Assembly: GCF_040834005.1 (NCBI RefSeq)
Contig: NZ_CP162129.1
Coordinates: forward strand, 2,628,001-2,692,000
DNA from: Paenibacillus sp. PL2-23
Lineage (GTDB): Bacteria; Bacillota; Bacilli; Paenibacillales; Paenibacillaceae
Direction of reading: 5' to 3'
Length of the DNA stretch: 64,000 nt
The translations under genes and the position numbers were made by a program. Numbering within the stretch: position 1 is the first letter of the stretch; the number at the start of each line of letters is the position of its first letter. Shown one piece after another: positions 16,723 to 25,693 of this stretch. The notes under the pieces were generated by a model. The model was not told the origin of the DNA, made no database searches, and worked only from the letters and a program-made list of their open reading frames with translations.

Positions 16723-17613
16723 ATGAAAGCTCAATTGGAACAATACATGTCTTACTTGCAGCTGGAGAGGCGACTGTCGCCTAACTCGCTCTCCTCATAT
16801 GAGCGGGATCTTCAGCAATTCTACAGCTACATGGCTGCTCAAGATGTAACGGAGTGGACGGAGGTGCAGCGCGGGCATCTGGCCAGATATATGCTGCTTC
16901 TGAAGGAGCAGGGGCGCAAGGCCGCGACCATATCCCGCCATATCGTGTCGGTGCGAGCCTTCTTCCACCATTTGTCGGTGCGCGGGGTGATTCTCTCCGA
17001 CCCGTCCATTCATATGGAAGCGCCCAAGCAGGAACGGAAGGCTCCCACCGTGCTGACCGTTGACGACACCAACATGCTGCTGGATTGTCCCAAGACGTCA
17101 AGCTGCGCTGGCAAGCGGGACAAGGCCATGCTGGAGCTGCTGTACGCGACCGGCATTCGTGTGACGGAGCTTGTGTCGCTGAACGTCGAGCACCTGCATT
17201 TGCATGTGGGTTATATCGAATGTGTCGGAGCGGGGCAGAAGGAGCGCATTGTGCCGTTCGGCAGCCATGCGAAGGCAGCATTGACGGTATATATGGAGGA
17301 GGGCAGGAGCGGTCTCCTCACTGGCCGGGAGCCGGCCTCGGCCCTGTTCCTGAATCATCTGGGCACACGTATGACACGCCAAGGATTCTGGAAGATGCTG
17401 AAAAAATATGCCAGGGAAGCCGGAGTCATGGAGGCGATTACGCCGCATACGCTCCGGCATTCGGTCGCTTCGCATATGCTGGACAACGGAGCGGACGTGC
17501 GGGCTGTGCAGGAGCTGCTGGGGCATTCCGACGTGGCGACTACGATGAAATATACGCAGTCCGCAAGAGGCAGGCTGAAGGACGCTTACGTCAGCGCCCA
17601 TCCGAGAGCATAA
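16723..17613 (+). CDS. xerD: Tyrosine recombinase XerD
   Basis: Resolves chromosome dimers at dif together with its partner recombinase. The 296 residues comprise a SAM-like core-binding domain (about 1-85) and a catalytic domain with R146 (TGIRVTEL), H242 and R245 (HTLRHSV), H268 (LGHSDV) and nucleophile Y277 (MKYTQ). AAAGGAAG precedes ATG. A mobile-element integrase is unlikely given length and conserved position before deoB. Confidence 0.94.
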   Translation: MKAQLEQYMSYLQLERRLSPNSLSSYERDLQQFYSYMAAQDVTEWTEVQRGHLARYMLLLKEQGRKAATISRHIVSVRAFFHHLSVRGVILSDPSIHMEAPKQERKAPTVLTVDDTNMLLDCPKTSSCAGKRDKAMLELLYATGIRVTELVSLNVEHLHLHVGYIECVGAGQKERIVPFGSHAKAALTVYMEEGRSGLLTGREPASALFLNHLGTRMTRQGFWKMLKKYAREAGVMEAITPHTLRHSVASHMLDNGADVRAVQELLGHSDVATTMKYTQSARGRLKDAYVSAHPRA

Positions 17614-17658
17614 CGATATAACGATCTGATTCGCAACAAGAGAAGAAGGGATGATTGG

Positions 17659-18843
17659 ATGAAATTTGAACGAATCGCAGTAATCGTTCTGGACAGCGTA
17701 GGGATCGGAGAGCTGCCGGACGCCGAGGCTTACGGCGATGTCGGCTCCCATACGCTTGGACATATCGCGGAACGGGTGAAGGACCTGTCCCTGCCGCATA
17801 TGCGGAGGTGGGGACTGGATCGGATCGCGAGCATCTCCGACTGGAAGCCTGAAGCTGAGCCGCCTGCCGCTTATTATACGAAGATGGCGGAGGTGTCAGT
17901 GGGCAAGGATACGATGACCGGCCACTGGGAGCTGATGGGTCTGAAGCTCACTGTGCCGTTCCAGACGTTCCCCGAGGGTTTCCCGCCTGAGCTGATCGGG
18001 GCTTTCGAGGAGAGGACGGGTCGCAAGGTCATCGGCAACAAATCCGCCAGCGGAACGGAAATATTGGACGAGCTTGGCGAGGAGCAGATGAGGACCGGTG
18101 CTTGGATCGTCTACACCTCTGCCGACAGCGTCTTTCAGATTGCGGCGCATGAGGATGTAATCCCGCTTGAGGAGCTGTATCGCGGCTGCCAAATCGCCAG
18201 GGAGCTGACGATGGATGAGCGATACGCGGTGGGACGGGTCATTGCAAGGCCGTATATAGGCCAGCCCGGAGCCTTTAAGCGCACTCCGAATCGTCACGAC
18301 TATGCGGTTAAGCCGCCTCAGCCAACGGTGTTAAACGCGCTCCAGGATGCGGGCTATGACACGATCGCGATTGGTAAAATTAACGATATATTCGACGGCG
18401 AGGGCATTGGCGAGTCAGAGCCGACCAAAAGCAACGCGGACGGCATTGAACGTACGATTGCTCGGCTAAAGCTGCCTTTCCAGGGACTTCTATTCACCAA
18501 TCTGGTTGATTTCGACTCCTTGTACGGCCATCGTCGTGATCCTGAGGGCTACGCTCGCGCGCTGGAGGAGTTCGATCGGGCCATTCCCGAGCTGGAAGGG
18601 ACGCTTGGCTCCAAGGATCTGCTCATTGTAACGGCCGATCACGGCAATGATCCCACCCACCCAGGGACGGACCATACCCGGGAATATGTGCCCATCATGC
18701 TGTACAGCCCGGCGTTTAAGGCTTGCGAGGAGCTGCCCGTTATGGCGACCTTCTCTGATCTGGGCGCAACCATCGCCGACAATTTCGGAGCCGCGGCTCC
18801 GCCGAATGGACGCAGCTTCCTGGAGCTGCTGCGGACGGAATAG
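17659..18843 (+). CDS. deoB: Phosphopentomutase
   Basis: Interconverts (deoxy)ribose 1-phosphate and 5-phosphate, linking nucleoside breakdown to the pentose pathway. The 394 residues begin with the metal-binding [15 protein letters not shown], and include DTMTGHWE with the phosphorylated Thr and the C-terminal metal site [18 protein letters not shown]. First gene of a salvage run with pupG and pdp. Confidence 0.96.
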   Translation: MKFERIAVIVLDSVGIGELPDAEAYGDVGSHTLGHIAERVKDLSLPHMRRWGLDRIASISDWKPEAEPPAAYYTKMAEVSVGKDTMTGHWELMGLKLTVPFQTFPEGFPPELIGAFEERTGRKVIGNKSASGTEILDELGEEQMRTGAWIVYTSADSVFQIAAHEDVIPLEELYRGCQIARELTMDERYAVGRVIARPYIGQPGAFKRTPNRHDYAVKPPQPTVLNALQDAGYDTIAIGKINDIFDGEGIGESEPTKSNADGIERTIARLKLPFQGLLFTNLVDFDSLYGHRRDPEGYARALEEFDRAIPELEGTLGSKDLLIVTADHGNDPTHPGTDHTREYVPIMLYSPAFKACEELPVMATFSDLGATIADNFGAAAPPNGRSFLELLRTE

Positions 18844-18894
18844 CTGTTATTTGCGAACAAAACAAATGAATTTATGAATATAGGGGGAAGCAGC

Positions 18895-19719
18895 ATGGAA
18901 CAACTTACAGCAGCTCACATTAAGGAAGCAGCGGCGTACATAGAGGGGAAAATTTCCAGCCAGCCAGAGATCGGTCTCATTATGGGCTCCGGGCTTGGCG
19001 TGCTTGGCGACCATATCGAGAATGCCGTCGTCATCGACTACCAGGATATCCCGCATTTCCCGATATCGACTGTGGAGGGCCACGCGGGCGAGCTTCTGAT
19101 CGGCACGCTGTCAGGCAGACCGGTCCTGCTGATGCGGGGCAGATTCCATATGTACGAGGGCTACGGGCCAGAGCTGACGGCATTCCCGGTTCGCGTCATG
19201 AAGGCGCTTGGCGTAAAGAGTCTGCTGGTAACGAATGCGGCTGGCGGCATTAACCTGAGCTTCGCTTCGGGCAATCTGATGCTGATCTCGGATCACCTGA
19301 ATCTGACAGGCAAAAATCCGCTGATTGGTCCCAACGACAATGAGCTAGGCGTACGATTCCCCGATATGTCGGAGGCATACAGCAAGCGGCTGCGCGCCAT
19401 TGCGCAGGAGGTAGCGGCTCAGCAGGGCATTAATGTGCAGGAGGGCGTCTATGCGGGCTTGCTTGGCCCTTCGTATGAGACGCCGGCTGAAATCCGCATG
19501 CTTCGCACATTAGGCGCAGATGCTGTCGGAATGTCGACTGTTGCAGAGGTTATTGCGGCCCGTCATTCCGGCATCGAGGTGGTTGGCATCTCCTGCATCA
19601 GCAACATGGCTTCCGGCATTCTGGATCAGCCCTTGTCGCATGAGGAAGTTATGGAAACAACTGAGCGTGTCAAGTCCCAATTTCTGGGTCTCGTGACGAG
19701 TTTAATCGCCAAAATGTAA
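18895..19719 (+). CDS. pupG: Purine nucleoside phosphorylase I
   Basis: Phosphorolysis of guanosine and inosine-type nucleosides to base and ribose 1-phosphate, which DeoB then uses. ATG 18895 follows AGGGGGAAG; an upstream ATG at 18874 lacks spacing. The 274 residues show the trimeric PNP marks GLIMGSGLG, RFHMYEGY, TNAAGGI, EGVYAGLLGPSYET and GADAVGMSTV. Same order as B. subtilis drm-pupG. Confidence 0.93.
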   Translation: MEQLTAAHIKEAAAYIEGKISSQPEIGLIMGSGLGVLGDHIENAVVIDYQDIPHFPISTVEGHAGELLIGTLSGRPVLLMRGRFHMYEGYGPELTAFPVRVMKALGVKSLLVTNAAGGINLSFASGNLMLISDHLNLTGKNPLIGPNDNELGVRFPDMSEAYSKRLRAIAQEVAAQQGINVQEGVYAGLLGPSYETPAEIRMLRTLGADAVGMSTVAEVIAARHSGIEVVGISCISNMASGILDQPLSHEEVMETTERVKSQFLGLVTSLIAKM

Positions 19720-19825
19720 TGGTTTTTGTAACAAAATTGTAATAAACTCCTCGACTGAATGTGACAGTGTTTGTTGCGGCGATCGTCGTATAATGTCCAT
19801 GATTACAGAACGATGGAGTGAAGGT

Positions 19826-19999
19826 ATGATGGACAAGCAATTATTAATGGAGCTGGAGCAGCTGCGCAACGAAATGGTGGAAACGGCAATCACCCAAAAA
19901 AATTTGTTGCATCGTGACGTGCTGGTGCTCAGCCAATCATTGGACGAGATCATCGTTAGGGTGCAGGCTGAACGCCGATTGCTGGCTCGCACAACATAG
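19826..19999 (+). CDS. Spo0E-family aspartyl-phosphate phosphatase
   Basis: Short helical-hairpin protein (57 residues) of the family that removes phosphate from Spo0A~P and so delays sporulation. It has the family signature SQSLDEII, in which S-x-x-x-D is the catalytic core, between two amphipathic helices. The start is ATG 19826 or 19829 after GGAG and GAAGG. TATAAT at 19789-19794 lies just upstream but has no good -35. It sits between pupG and pdp, 28 bases ahead of the latter. Whether its target here is Spo0A or another regulator is not visible. Confidence 0.85.
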   Translation: MMDKQLLMELEQLRNEMVETAITQKNLLHRDVLVLSQSLDEIIVRVQAERRLLARTT

Positions 20000-20027
20000 C
20001 TGCCGCAGCCGCCGAAGGGAGAAAGCG

Positions 20028-21353
20028 ATGAGAGCGGTAGATCTCATACAGAAGAAGCGGGACGGGAGGGAGCTCACCACGGAGGAGATCCAGTTCCTGA
20101 TGCAAGGATACAGCAACGGAGAAATACCTGACTATCAGATGTCAGCATGGGCGATGGCGGTGCTGCTTCGCGGCATGACGGCTCCGGAGACGGCGGCGCT
20201 GACTCTTGCAATGGCCGGCTCGGGCGATAGGGTCGATCTGTCCCCGATCCATGGCATCAAGGTAGATAAGCACAGCACCGGAGGCGTTGGCGACAAAACG
20301 ACATTGATTATCGGGCCGCTGGTGGCGTCCCTTGGAGTTCCGGTTGCCAAGATGTCAGGGCGCGGCCTCGGGCATACCGGAGGCACGATCGACAAGCTGG
20401 AGGCTATTGAGGGCTTCCATACCGAGCTGAGCAGGGAAGCGTTCATCAAGCAGGTAAACGATATCGGACTGGCGGTTATTGGCCAGAGCGGAGACTTGGC
20501 GCCAGCCGACAAGAAGCTGTACGCGCTTCGCGATGTGACGGCAACGGTGGAATCCATTCCGTTGATCGCCAGCTCCGTGATGAGCAAAAAAATCGCGGCT
20601 GGCGCTGACGCCATCGTGCTGGATGTCAAAACCGGCAGCGGCGCCTTTATGAAGACGGTGGCCGACGCCGAGAAGCTGGCGGAAGCCATGGTGGCCATTG
20701 GCACGGAGGTTGGCCGGCAGACAGCGGCTGTTATCAGCGATATGGATCAGCCCCTCGGCTACGCCATCGGCAATGCGCTGGAGGTTGCGGAAGCCATCGA
20801 CACGCTGAGCGGCCGGGGACCCCAGGATTTGACGGAGCTGTGCCTGGCGCTGGCCGCGCATATGGTCGTGCTGGGCGGCAAGGCGGCCGAGATCCAAGAG
20901 GCGAGGTCGATGCTGGAAGCGAAGCTGGCGAGCGGCGAGGCGCTTGGGAAGTTCCGCGCGTTTATTGAAGCGCAAGGCGGTGACGGAGCCATCGCGGATC
21001 ACCCCGGGAGGCTGCCTCAGGCGCCGCATCGGGTAGAGGTGAAGGCGCAGGAGGCGGGTTATGTCGCCGCGATTGAGGCGGAGCAGCTCGGACTGGCGGC
21101 TATGCTGCTGGGGGCGGGCCGCGCCACCAAGGAAGCCCAGATCGACTACGCTGTTGGCCTGATGCTGAACAAGAAGGTGGGCGATTTCGTTAACCAGGGC
21201 GATACGCTGGCTACGCTTCATGTTAGAGCGTTGAACGAGACAGCTTCCCAGGTGGGGGATCGGGTAAGGAATGCCTATTCCATTCGTGCCGAGCGGCCGG
21301 ACGTCAGGCCGCTGCTCCTGTCCGTGGTGACGGCGGAAGGCATCCAGCGCTAG
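20028..21353 (+). CDS. pdp: Pyrimidine-nucleoside phosphorylase
   Basis: Cleaves thymidine, deoxyuridine and uridine with phosphate. ATG 20028 follows GAAGGGAGAAAG; an in-frame ATG at 19914 would overlap the Spo0E gene. The 441 residues carry the family signature [16 protein letters not shown], the phosphate site [23 protein letters not shown] and the C-terminal alpha/beta domain. Followed by a strong terminator, so it ends the salvage run. Confidence 0.95.
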   Translation: MRAVDLIQKKRDGRELTTEEIQFLMQGYSNGEIPDYQMSAWAMAVLLRGMTAPETAALTLAMAGSGDRVDLSPIHGIKVDKHSTGGVGDKTTLIIGPLVASLGVPVAKMSGRGLGHTGGTIDKLEAIEGFHTELSREAFIKQVNDIGLAVIGQSGDLAPADKKLYALRDVTATVESIPLIASSVMSKKIAAGADAIVLDVKTGSGAFMKTVADAEKLAEAMVAIGTEVGRQTAAVISDMDQPLGYAIGNALEVAEAIDTLSGRGPQDLTELCLALAAHMVVLGGKAAEIQEARSMLEAKLASGEALGKFRAFIEAQGGDGAIADHPGRLPQAPHRVEVKAQEAGYVAAIEAEQLGLAAMLLGAGRATKEAQIDYAVGLMLNKKVGDFVNQGDTLATLHVRALNETASQVGDRVRNAYSIRAERPDVRPLLLSVVTAEGIQR

Positions 21354-21373
21354 AACGGCAATCCATCCTTACT

Positions 21374-21408
21374 AAAAGGTGTTCGATTTATAATCGAACG
21401 CCTTTTTT
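21374..21408 (+). terminator. Terminator after pdp
   Basis: 15-bp stem (21374-21388 with 21392-21406), 3-base loop, one G-U pair, T run to 21408. Confidence 0.92.
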
Positions 21409-21487
21409 GTCGTTTTTCTGTAGAGCTGCCGGAATAATTTACCGTCTTGCCGTCAACACTGGAATAGAAAATAGCACCGTTTTGCCC

Positions 21488-21520
21488 AACACGATCCAAA
21501 CACGATCCAAACACTATCCA
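21488..21520 (+). repeat. Three tandem 11-bp repeats before dacF
   Basis: Unit AACACGATCCA at 21488-21498 and 21499-21509 exactly, then AACACTATCCA at 21510-21520 with one change. The array ends two bases before the dacF ribosome site. The 11-bp period is about one helical turn. Confidence 0.9.
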
Positions 21521-21537
21521 TCAGGAGGGACCATTCT

Positions 21538-22722
21538 TTGAAAACTTCAGTCACAGCATTTGTTGCTTTTGCTTTAGCCTGCACGTTGGCTCTGCCTATG
21601 GGGGCATATGCAGAGGAGGCGCCGGCCCAGCCGAATGGCGCTGCCGCTATCGATCTTGCGCCTTCCGCGCTGTCCGCGATTCTTATGGACGCCGAAAGCG
21701 GCACAGTTATCTTCGAGAAGAACAGCCACGACAAGCTGCCGCCGGCCAGCATTACCAAAATTATGACGCTTCTGCTCATTATGGAGGCGCTCGACGACGG
21801 TACAATCAAGCTGACCGATAAGGTCCAAACCAGCGAAAACGCGGCTTCCATGGGCGGCTCGCAAATTTTCCTGGAGCCTGGCGAGGAAATGACAGTCGAG
21901 GAAATGATCAAGGGCATCGCGCTTGCCTCGGGCAACGACGCTTCCGTTGCCATGGCGGAGAAGCTTGGCGGCACGGAGCAAAACTTCGTGGCGATGATGA
22001 ACGAGAAGGCGAAGCAGCTTGGCATGAACGACACACATTTCGTCAATCCAAACGGCTTGCCGGTAGAAGGGCATTTCTCCTCCGCGCATGATATTGCCGT
22101 TATGTCTCGCGAGCTGCTGAAGCATAAGGAAGTGACGCAATATACAGGGATGTATCAGGACTACCTGCGCAAAACATCGGACAAGCCGTTCTGGCTGGTC
22201 AACACGAACAAGCTGGTCCGCTTCTACAGCGGCGCCGACGGTCTTAAAACCGGCTTCACCAGCGAGGCCAAATATTGCTTGTCCGCCACCGCCAAACGCG
22301 ACAATCTTCGTATCATTGCGGTGGTGATGGGCGAGCCCACCACGAAGCAGCGAAATACCGAGGTATCCCAAATGTTCGATTACGGCTTTGCCCAATATAT
22401 GAATTATCCCATCGTTGGCGAAGGCGAGTCTATCGGCATGGCCCGAATTGAGAAGGGGATGGAATCCCAAATCGAGCTCCTGGCGGACCAGTCTTACAGC
22501 ATCCTGCTGAAAAAAGGCAGCTCGACGAAGGATATCCGGTATGAGCTGAAGCTGGAGGATAAGCTGCAGGCGCCGATCAAGCAGGGCCAGCCGATCGGAA
22601 AGCTGATCGTCTATCAAGGGGATGGGATGGTCAAGGAATTTGATGTCTCGGCTCCGCAATCCATCGACAAGGCAACCTGGTGGAAGCTGCTGAAGCGTTC
22701 CGCAAGCGGCCTGTTCCACTAG
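21538..22722 (+). CDS. dacF: D-alanyl-D-alanine carboxypeptidase DacF
   Basis: Penicillin-binding carboxypeptidase that trims spore peptidoglycan side chains to set cross-linking. TTG 21538 follows AGGAGGG (21523-21529) by 8 bases. A signal peptide ends near AYA (residue 24). The serine-peptidase set is complete: S71-x-x-K74 (SITK), S131-G-N and K237-T-G. A C-terminal PBP5 beta domain completes the 394 residues. It lies upstream of spoIIA as in B. subtilis. Confidence 0.94.
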   Translation: MKTSVTAFVAFALACTLALPMGAYAEEAPAQPNGAAAIDLAPSALSAILMDAESGTVIFEKNSHDKLPPASITKIMTLLLIMEALDDGTIKLTDKVQTSENAASMGGSQIFLEPGEEMTVEEMIKGIALASGNDASVAMAEKLGGTEQNFVAMMNEKAKQLGMNDTHFVNPNGLPVEGHFSSAHDIAVMSRELLKHKEVTQYTGMYQDYLRKTSDKPFWLVNTNKLVRFYSGADGLKTGFTSEAKYCLSATAKRDNLRIIAVVMGEPTTKQRNTEVSQMFDYGFAQYMNYPIVGEGESIGMARIEKGMESQIELLADQSYSILLKKGSSTKDIRYELKLEDKLQAPIKQGQPIGKLIVYQGDGMVKEFDVSAPQSIDKATWWKLLKRSASGLFH

Positions 22723-22753
22723 GAAACGCTTCAAAACCGCGCGATTCTGCGTC

Positions 22754-22793
22754 TTTTGTCAGCTTGTAGCGGTATGCTTCTAGTTTTGTCGGC
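22754..22793 (+). promoter_or_regulatory. Imperfect Spo0A-box pair upstream of spoIIA
   Basis: TTTTGTCAGC (22754-22763) and TTTTGTCGGC (22784-22793) are direct repeats 30 bases apart, similar to the 0A box TTTTGTCGAA in the first seven or eight positions. The second ends two bases before the sigma-H -35. Position matches where Spo0A~P activates B. subtilis spoIIA; occupancy is inference. Confidence 0.5.
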
Positions 22794-22795
22794 GT

Positions 22796-22825
22796 GCAGG
22801 AATCGGTCCTGCAATTGGAGAATTG
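22796..22825 (+). promoter_or_regulatory. Sigma-H promoter of the spoIIA operon
   Basis: GCAGGAATC (22796-22804), 12 bases, GGAGAATTG (22817-22825). This fits RnAGGAwWW-N12-RnnGAATww almost perfectly. spoIIA is a classic sigma-H, Spo0A~P-activated operon. Confidence 0.8.
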
Positions 22826-22879
22826 CTTGTTCTATCTCGGCGAGTGTAACCATTACCCTGAAGGAGATGAACAGCGATC

Positions 22880-23233
22880 ATGAGTCTGCAAATCGAATTG
22901 GAGCATTACCGCAACATGCTGATCGTTCGCCTGCATGGCGAGCTGGACCACCATACCGCGGGCGTTGTCCGTTACAAGATGGAGGAAGCGCTCTTGCGAG
23001 AAAATGTTAATCATGTTGTTCTCAGCCTGAAGCAGCTGGAATTTATGGACAGCTCCGGTCTCGGCGTCATACTGGGACGGTACAAGCAAGTGAAGGCCAA
23101 AGGCGGGAAGATGGTTGTCTGCGACGTGAATCCCAGCGTGCGAAGATTGTTCGAGCTGTCTGGCCTGTTCAAAATTATCGGGGTGCACGACAGTGAACGC
23201 AGCGCGATAACGAGTTTGGAGGTGGTATCATGA
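22880..23233 (+). CDS. spoIIAA: Anti-sigma-F factor antagonist
   Basis: STAS-domain protein that frees sigma-F by binding SpoIIAB. The 117 residues include the phosphorylation site S58 in FMDSSGLGV, the same number as in B. subtilis. AAGGAG (22861-22866) is 13 bases from ATG, a rather long gap. Its stop overlaps the spoIIAB start (ATGA). Confidence 0.96.
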   Translation: MSLQIELEHYRNMLIVRLHGELDHHTAGVVRYKMEEALLRENVNHVVLSLKQLEFMDSSGLGVILGRYKQVKAKGGKMVVCDVNPSVRRLFELSGLFKIIGVHDSERSAITSLEVVS

Positions 23234-23676
23234 CAAGCCACAACGAGATGAAACTTACGTTTAGCGCAAGGTCGGAGAATGAAGCGTTCGCCCGCATCGC
23301 GGTTGCGGCCTTTGTATCCCAGCTCGATCCCACGCTGGAGGAGCTGAACGATCTGAAGACAGCGGTATCCGAGGCTGTGACCAACGCCATTATTCACGGC
23401 TATGACAGCGACGCGGCGAAGCAGGTGACGATCGAGGCCTCCATCGACCTCGACGTGGTTCGGATATCGATTCAGGACGAAGGGAACGGCATTGAGGACG
23501 TCGAGCTGGCGCGGCAGCCGCTGTATACGTCCAAGCCTGAGCTGGAGCGCTCCGGCATGGGTTTTACGATTATGGAAAACTTTATGGACCGCTTCGAGGT
23601 GAGCAGTACGCTTGGCGGCGGGACGCGGGTAGATATGCAGAAGAGAATAGAGTCGAAAAAAGCGCTATACAACTAG
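23230..23676 (+). CDS. spoIIAB: Anti-sigma-F factor and SpoIIAA kinase
   Basis: Binds and holds sigma-F, and phosphorylates SpoIIAA. The 148-residue GHKL kinase has the N box [12 protein letters not shown], the G1 box DEGNGIED and the G2 box [14 protein letters not shown]. Translation is coupled to spoIIAA through a four-base overlap, which keeps the two partners in proportion. Confidence 0.96.
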   Translation: MTSHNEMKLTFSARSENEAFARIAVAAFVSQLDPTLEELNDLKTAVSEAVTNAIIHGYDSDAAKQVTIEASIDLDVVRISIQDEGNGIEDVELARQPLYTSKPELERSGMGFTIMENFMDRFEVSSTLGGGTRVDMQKRIESKKALYN

Positions 23677-23695
23677 GGCAGGGGGGCCAAGCCTC

Positions 23696-24451
23696 ATGGA
23701 TGTGAATTTGAAGCAAACCGCCCAGCCGTATCTGGACGACGCGGAAGTCAAGCGTCTGATCGCCCTGAGCCAGTCCGGAGACAGCGTTGCAAGGGACACC
23801 TTGGTCAATTGCAATATCCGGCTTGTATGGTCCGTCGTGCAACGGTTCATTAATCGCGGATATGAGCCCGAGGATCTGTTCCAGATCGGGTGTATCGGAC
23901 TTCTGAAGTCGGTGGACAAATTCGACTTGTCCTACGACGTGAAGTTCTCGACCTACGCGGTGCCGATGATTATTGGGGAGATTCAGCGCTTCCTTCGGGA
24001 TGACGGGACGCTGAAGGTGAGCCGCTCGCTCAAGGAAACCGCGAACAAGGTCCGCAAGATGAAGGACGAGCTGTCCAAGACGTTGGGCAGGCTGCCCACA
24101 ATCTCGGAGGTGGCGGAGCGACTTGGCATTACGCCGGAGGATGTTGTGTTCGCGCAGGAGGCGAACAAGCCCCCGACGTCCATTCACGAGACGGTATTCG
24201 AGAACGACGGGGACCCCATCACGCTGATGGATCAGATCGCCGACGATTCCCAGGAGCGATGGTTCGACAAGCTGGCTCTTGTGGAGGCGATTGAAGGGCT
24301 CAGCGAGAGGGAGAGGCTCATCGTATTCCTTCGCTATTACCGGGACAAGACGCAGTCCGAGGTTGCCAGCAGGCTGGGCATATCGCAGGTGCAGGTATCG
24401 CGCCTGGAGAAAAAAATATTGCAGTCCATCAGGGACCAAATCGCGCAATAG
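23696..24451 (+). CDS. sigF: RNA polymerase sigma-F factor
   Basis: Directs early forespore transcription. The 251 residues have region 2 (GDSVARDTLVNCNIRLVW, EDLFQIGCIGL, FDLSYDVKFSTYAVP), region 3 and region 4 with the helix-turn-helix TQSEVASRLGISQVQVSRLE. Third gene of the spoIIA operon; a GGGGGG site precedes ATG. Confidence 0.96.
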   Translation: MDVNLKQTAQPYLDDAEVKRLIALSQSGDSVARDTLVNCNIRLVWSVVQRFINRGYEPEDLFQIGCIGLLKSVDKFDLSYDVKFSTYAVPMIIGEIQRFLRDDGTLKVSRSLKETANKVRKMKDELSKTLGRLPTISEVAERLGITPEDVVFAQEANKPPTSIHETVFENDGDPITLMDQIADDSQERWFDKLALVEAIEGLSERERLIVFLRYYRDKTQSEVASRLGISQVQVSRLEKKILQSIRDQIAQ

Positions 24452-24486
24452 CGGTTTGGTTCTTTGCTTTTTTGGAACTTTGCTGA

Positions 24487-24514
24487 GTATCCTTATGCTC
24501 CTTATCCCATAATA
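24487..24514 (+). promoter_or_regulatory. Putative sigma-G promoter of the spoVA genes
   Basis: CATAATA (24508-24514) matches the sigma-F/G -10 CATWHTA; GTATC (24487-24491), 16 bases before it, resembles the -35. spoVA is a sigma-G operon in B. subtilis. Confidence 0.5.
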
Positions 24515-24558
24515 AGAGAGAAAGGGTAGGCCAAGATCAGGCGGGAGGAATGATTGCG

Positions 24559-25212
24559 ATGGGTGCATTCAGCCATTCGGTCCTCTATCTGCGGCTCAAG
24601 AAAAGAATTTATATCCGGTCGAGCCATACGGTGACGCTGGGCCAGGTCGCGAGGCTGATGACCGACGATGACGAGCTGGAGCGGGAGCTGAAGGATTTGC
24701 CGCTGTACAAGCATAAGGAGCACGATGGCAACCGGGTTGTAGTGGATCTGCTGCAAATTGTGAAGTCCATCCGGAAAACCTATCCGGAAATGACGGTGGA
24801 GGCCTACGGCGACCCGCAGGTGCTGCTTATGATTGCGGATAAGCCTATGAAGCCGCGCTACGCGCTGCTGGCGGTCGCTTGGCTGCTGTTGTTTTTTGGT
24901 GCGGGCTTGGCCATTATGAACTTCCATACTGACGTCAGCATGAAGGAGGTTCATATCCGTATTGTCGAGCTGATAACCGGAGAGAGAACGGAGCATCCGT
25001 TATGGTTCCAAATTCCGTATTCGTTCGGGGTAGGGCTCGGGATGGTGCTGTTCTTCAATCATTTGTTCCGTAAACGGTTCAATGAGGAGCCCAATCCGCT
25101 GGAGGTCGAGCTGTTCATGTATCAGGAGAATATCAACGAATACGTGATTGCCGACGAGATGCGCAAAAAAGCGGATTACGACCAGATTCATGGCGGAGGA
25201 AGCCATGAGTAG
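24559..25212 (+). CDS. spoVAA: Stage V sporulation protein AA
   Basis: Part of the spore inner-membrane machinery for dipicolinic acid movement. ATG 24559 is 10 bases from GGGAGG (24543-24548); ATG 24550 is too close to it. The 217 residues have a soluble N-terminal domain (about 1-95) and two hydrophobic segments near 97-120 and 155-175, with a charged tail. Its last eight bases overlap spoVAB. Confidence 0.9.
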   Translation: MGAFSHSVLYLRLKKRIYIRSSHTVTLGQVARLMTDDDELERELKDLPLYKHKEHDGNRVVVDLLQIVKSIRKTYPEMTVEAYGDPQVLLMIADKPMKPRYALLAVAWLLLFFGAGLAIMNFHTDVSMKEVHIRIVELITGERTEHPLWFQIPYSFGVGLGMVLFFNHLFRKRFNEEPNPLEVELFMYQENINEYVIADEMRKKADYDQIHGGGSHE

Positions 25213-25633
25213 CGTGCTGACTCATCTGTTCGTGGCCGTGCTGGGCGTAGCCGGCGGGCTGGCGGTCGGCAGCGGGCTTGTGGCGCTGCTGATCGTGTTC
25301 GATCTGATCCCCAGACTGGCGCAGCTCACCTATGCGTATAAGCTCTCCATATGGTTCGAGACGGCCATCATATGCGGGGCGCTGTACTGGACGTTCGCCG
25401 ACTTCCTGGACTGGCGCCTGGCGTTGCCGGCACACTGGTTCACTCCAATTGCCGGCCTGTTCGACGGCCTGTTCGTCGGCATGCTGGCAGCCGCGCTCAC
25501 GGAGGTCATGAACGTGCTGCCGATTCTGGCCAAGCGTATGAGGCTGTCCCGCTATATGGTGGGGCTTGTGATGGCGATGGTGCTGGGCAAGACAATTGGC
25601 TCTTTGTTTGACTGGCTGTATTTTCAATGGTGA
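25205..25633 (+). CDS. spoVAB: Stage V sporulation protein AB
   Basis: Membrane partner of SpoVAA, 142 residues and about four helices. The start is ATG 25205, in GGCGGAGGAAGCC context, inside the end of spoVAA; upstream in-frame ATGs would overlap more. The last three codons and stop (TTTCAATGGTGA) are the first unit of a triple tandem repeat. Confidence 0.9.
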   Translation: MSSVLTHLFVAVLGVAGGLAVGSGLVALLIVFDLIPRLAQLTYAYKLSIWFETAIICGALYWTFADFLDWRLALPAHWFTPIAGLFDGLFVGMLAAALTEVMNVLPILAKRMRLSRYMVGLVMAMVLGKTIGSLFDWLYFQW

Positions 25634-25657
25634 TTTCAATGGTGATTTCAAAGGTGA
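25622..25657 (+). repeat. Three tandem 12-bp repeats over the spoVAB stop
   Basis: TTTCAATGGTGA at 25622-25633 and 25634-25645, then TTTCAAAGGTGA at 25646-25657. The first copy encodes the C-terminal F-Q-W-stop of SpoVAB; the others are untranslated copies, giving three in-frame TGA codons in a row. Confidence 0.92.
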
Positions 25658-25693
25658 GAAGGAGATCAATTCTAGCGTGGAGGTAGACACATA

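Noticed and set aside
16723..17613. Tyrosine recombinase as sign of an integrated element
   Set aside because: Length, motifs and conserved neighbours identify XerD; no att repeats or phage genes nearby.
20355..21221. Minus-strand ORF opposite pdp
   Set aside because: Shadow of pdp with atypical composition and no start signal.
21574..22734. Long minus-strand ORF (386 codons) opposite dacF
   Set aside because: Codon-bias shadow of dacF; His/Arg/Gln-rich low-sense product.
22867..23010. ATG 22867 in another frame, well spaced from the spoIIAA ribosome site
   Set aside because: The frame runs across spoIIAA without family features; the spoIIAA frame is certain. The AAGGAG simply sits a little far from ATG 22880.
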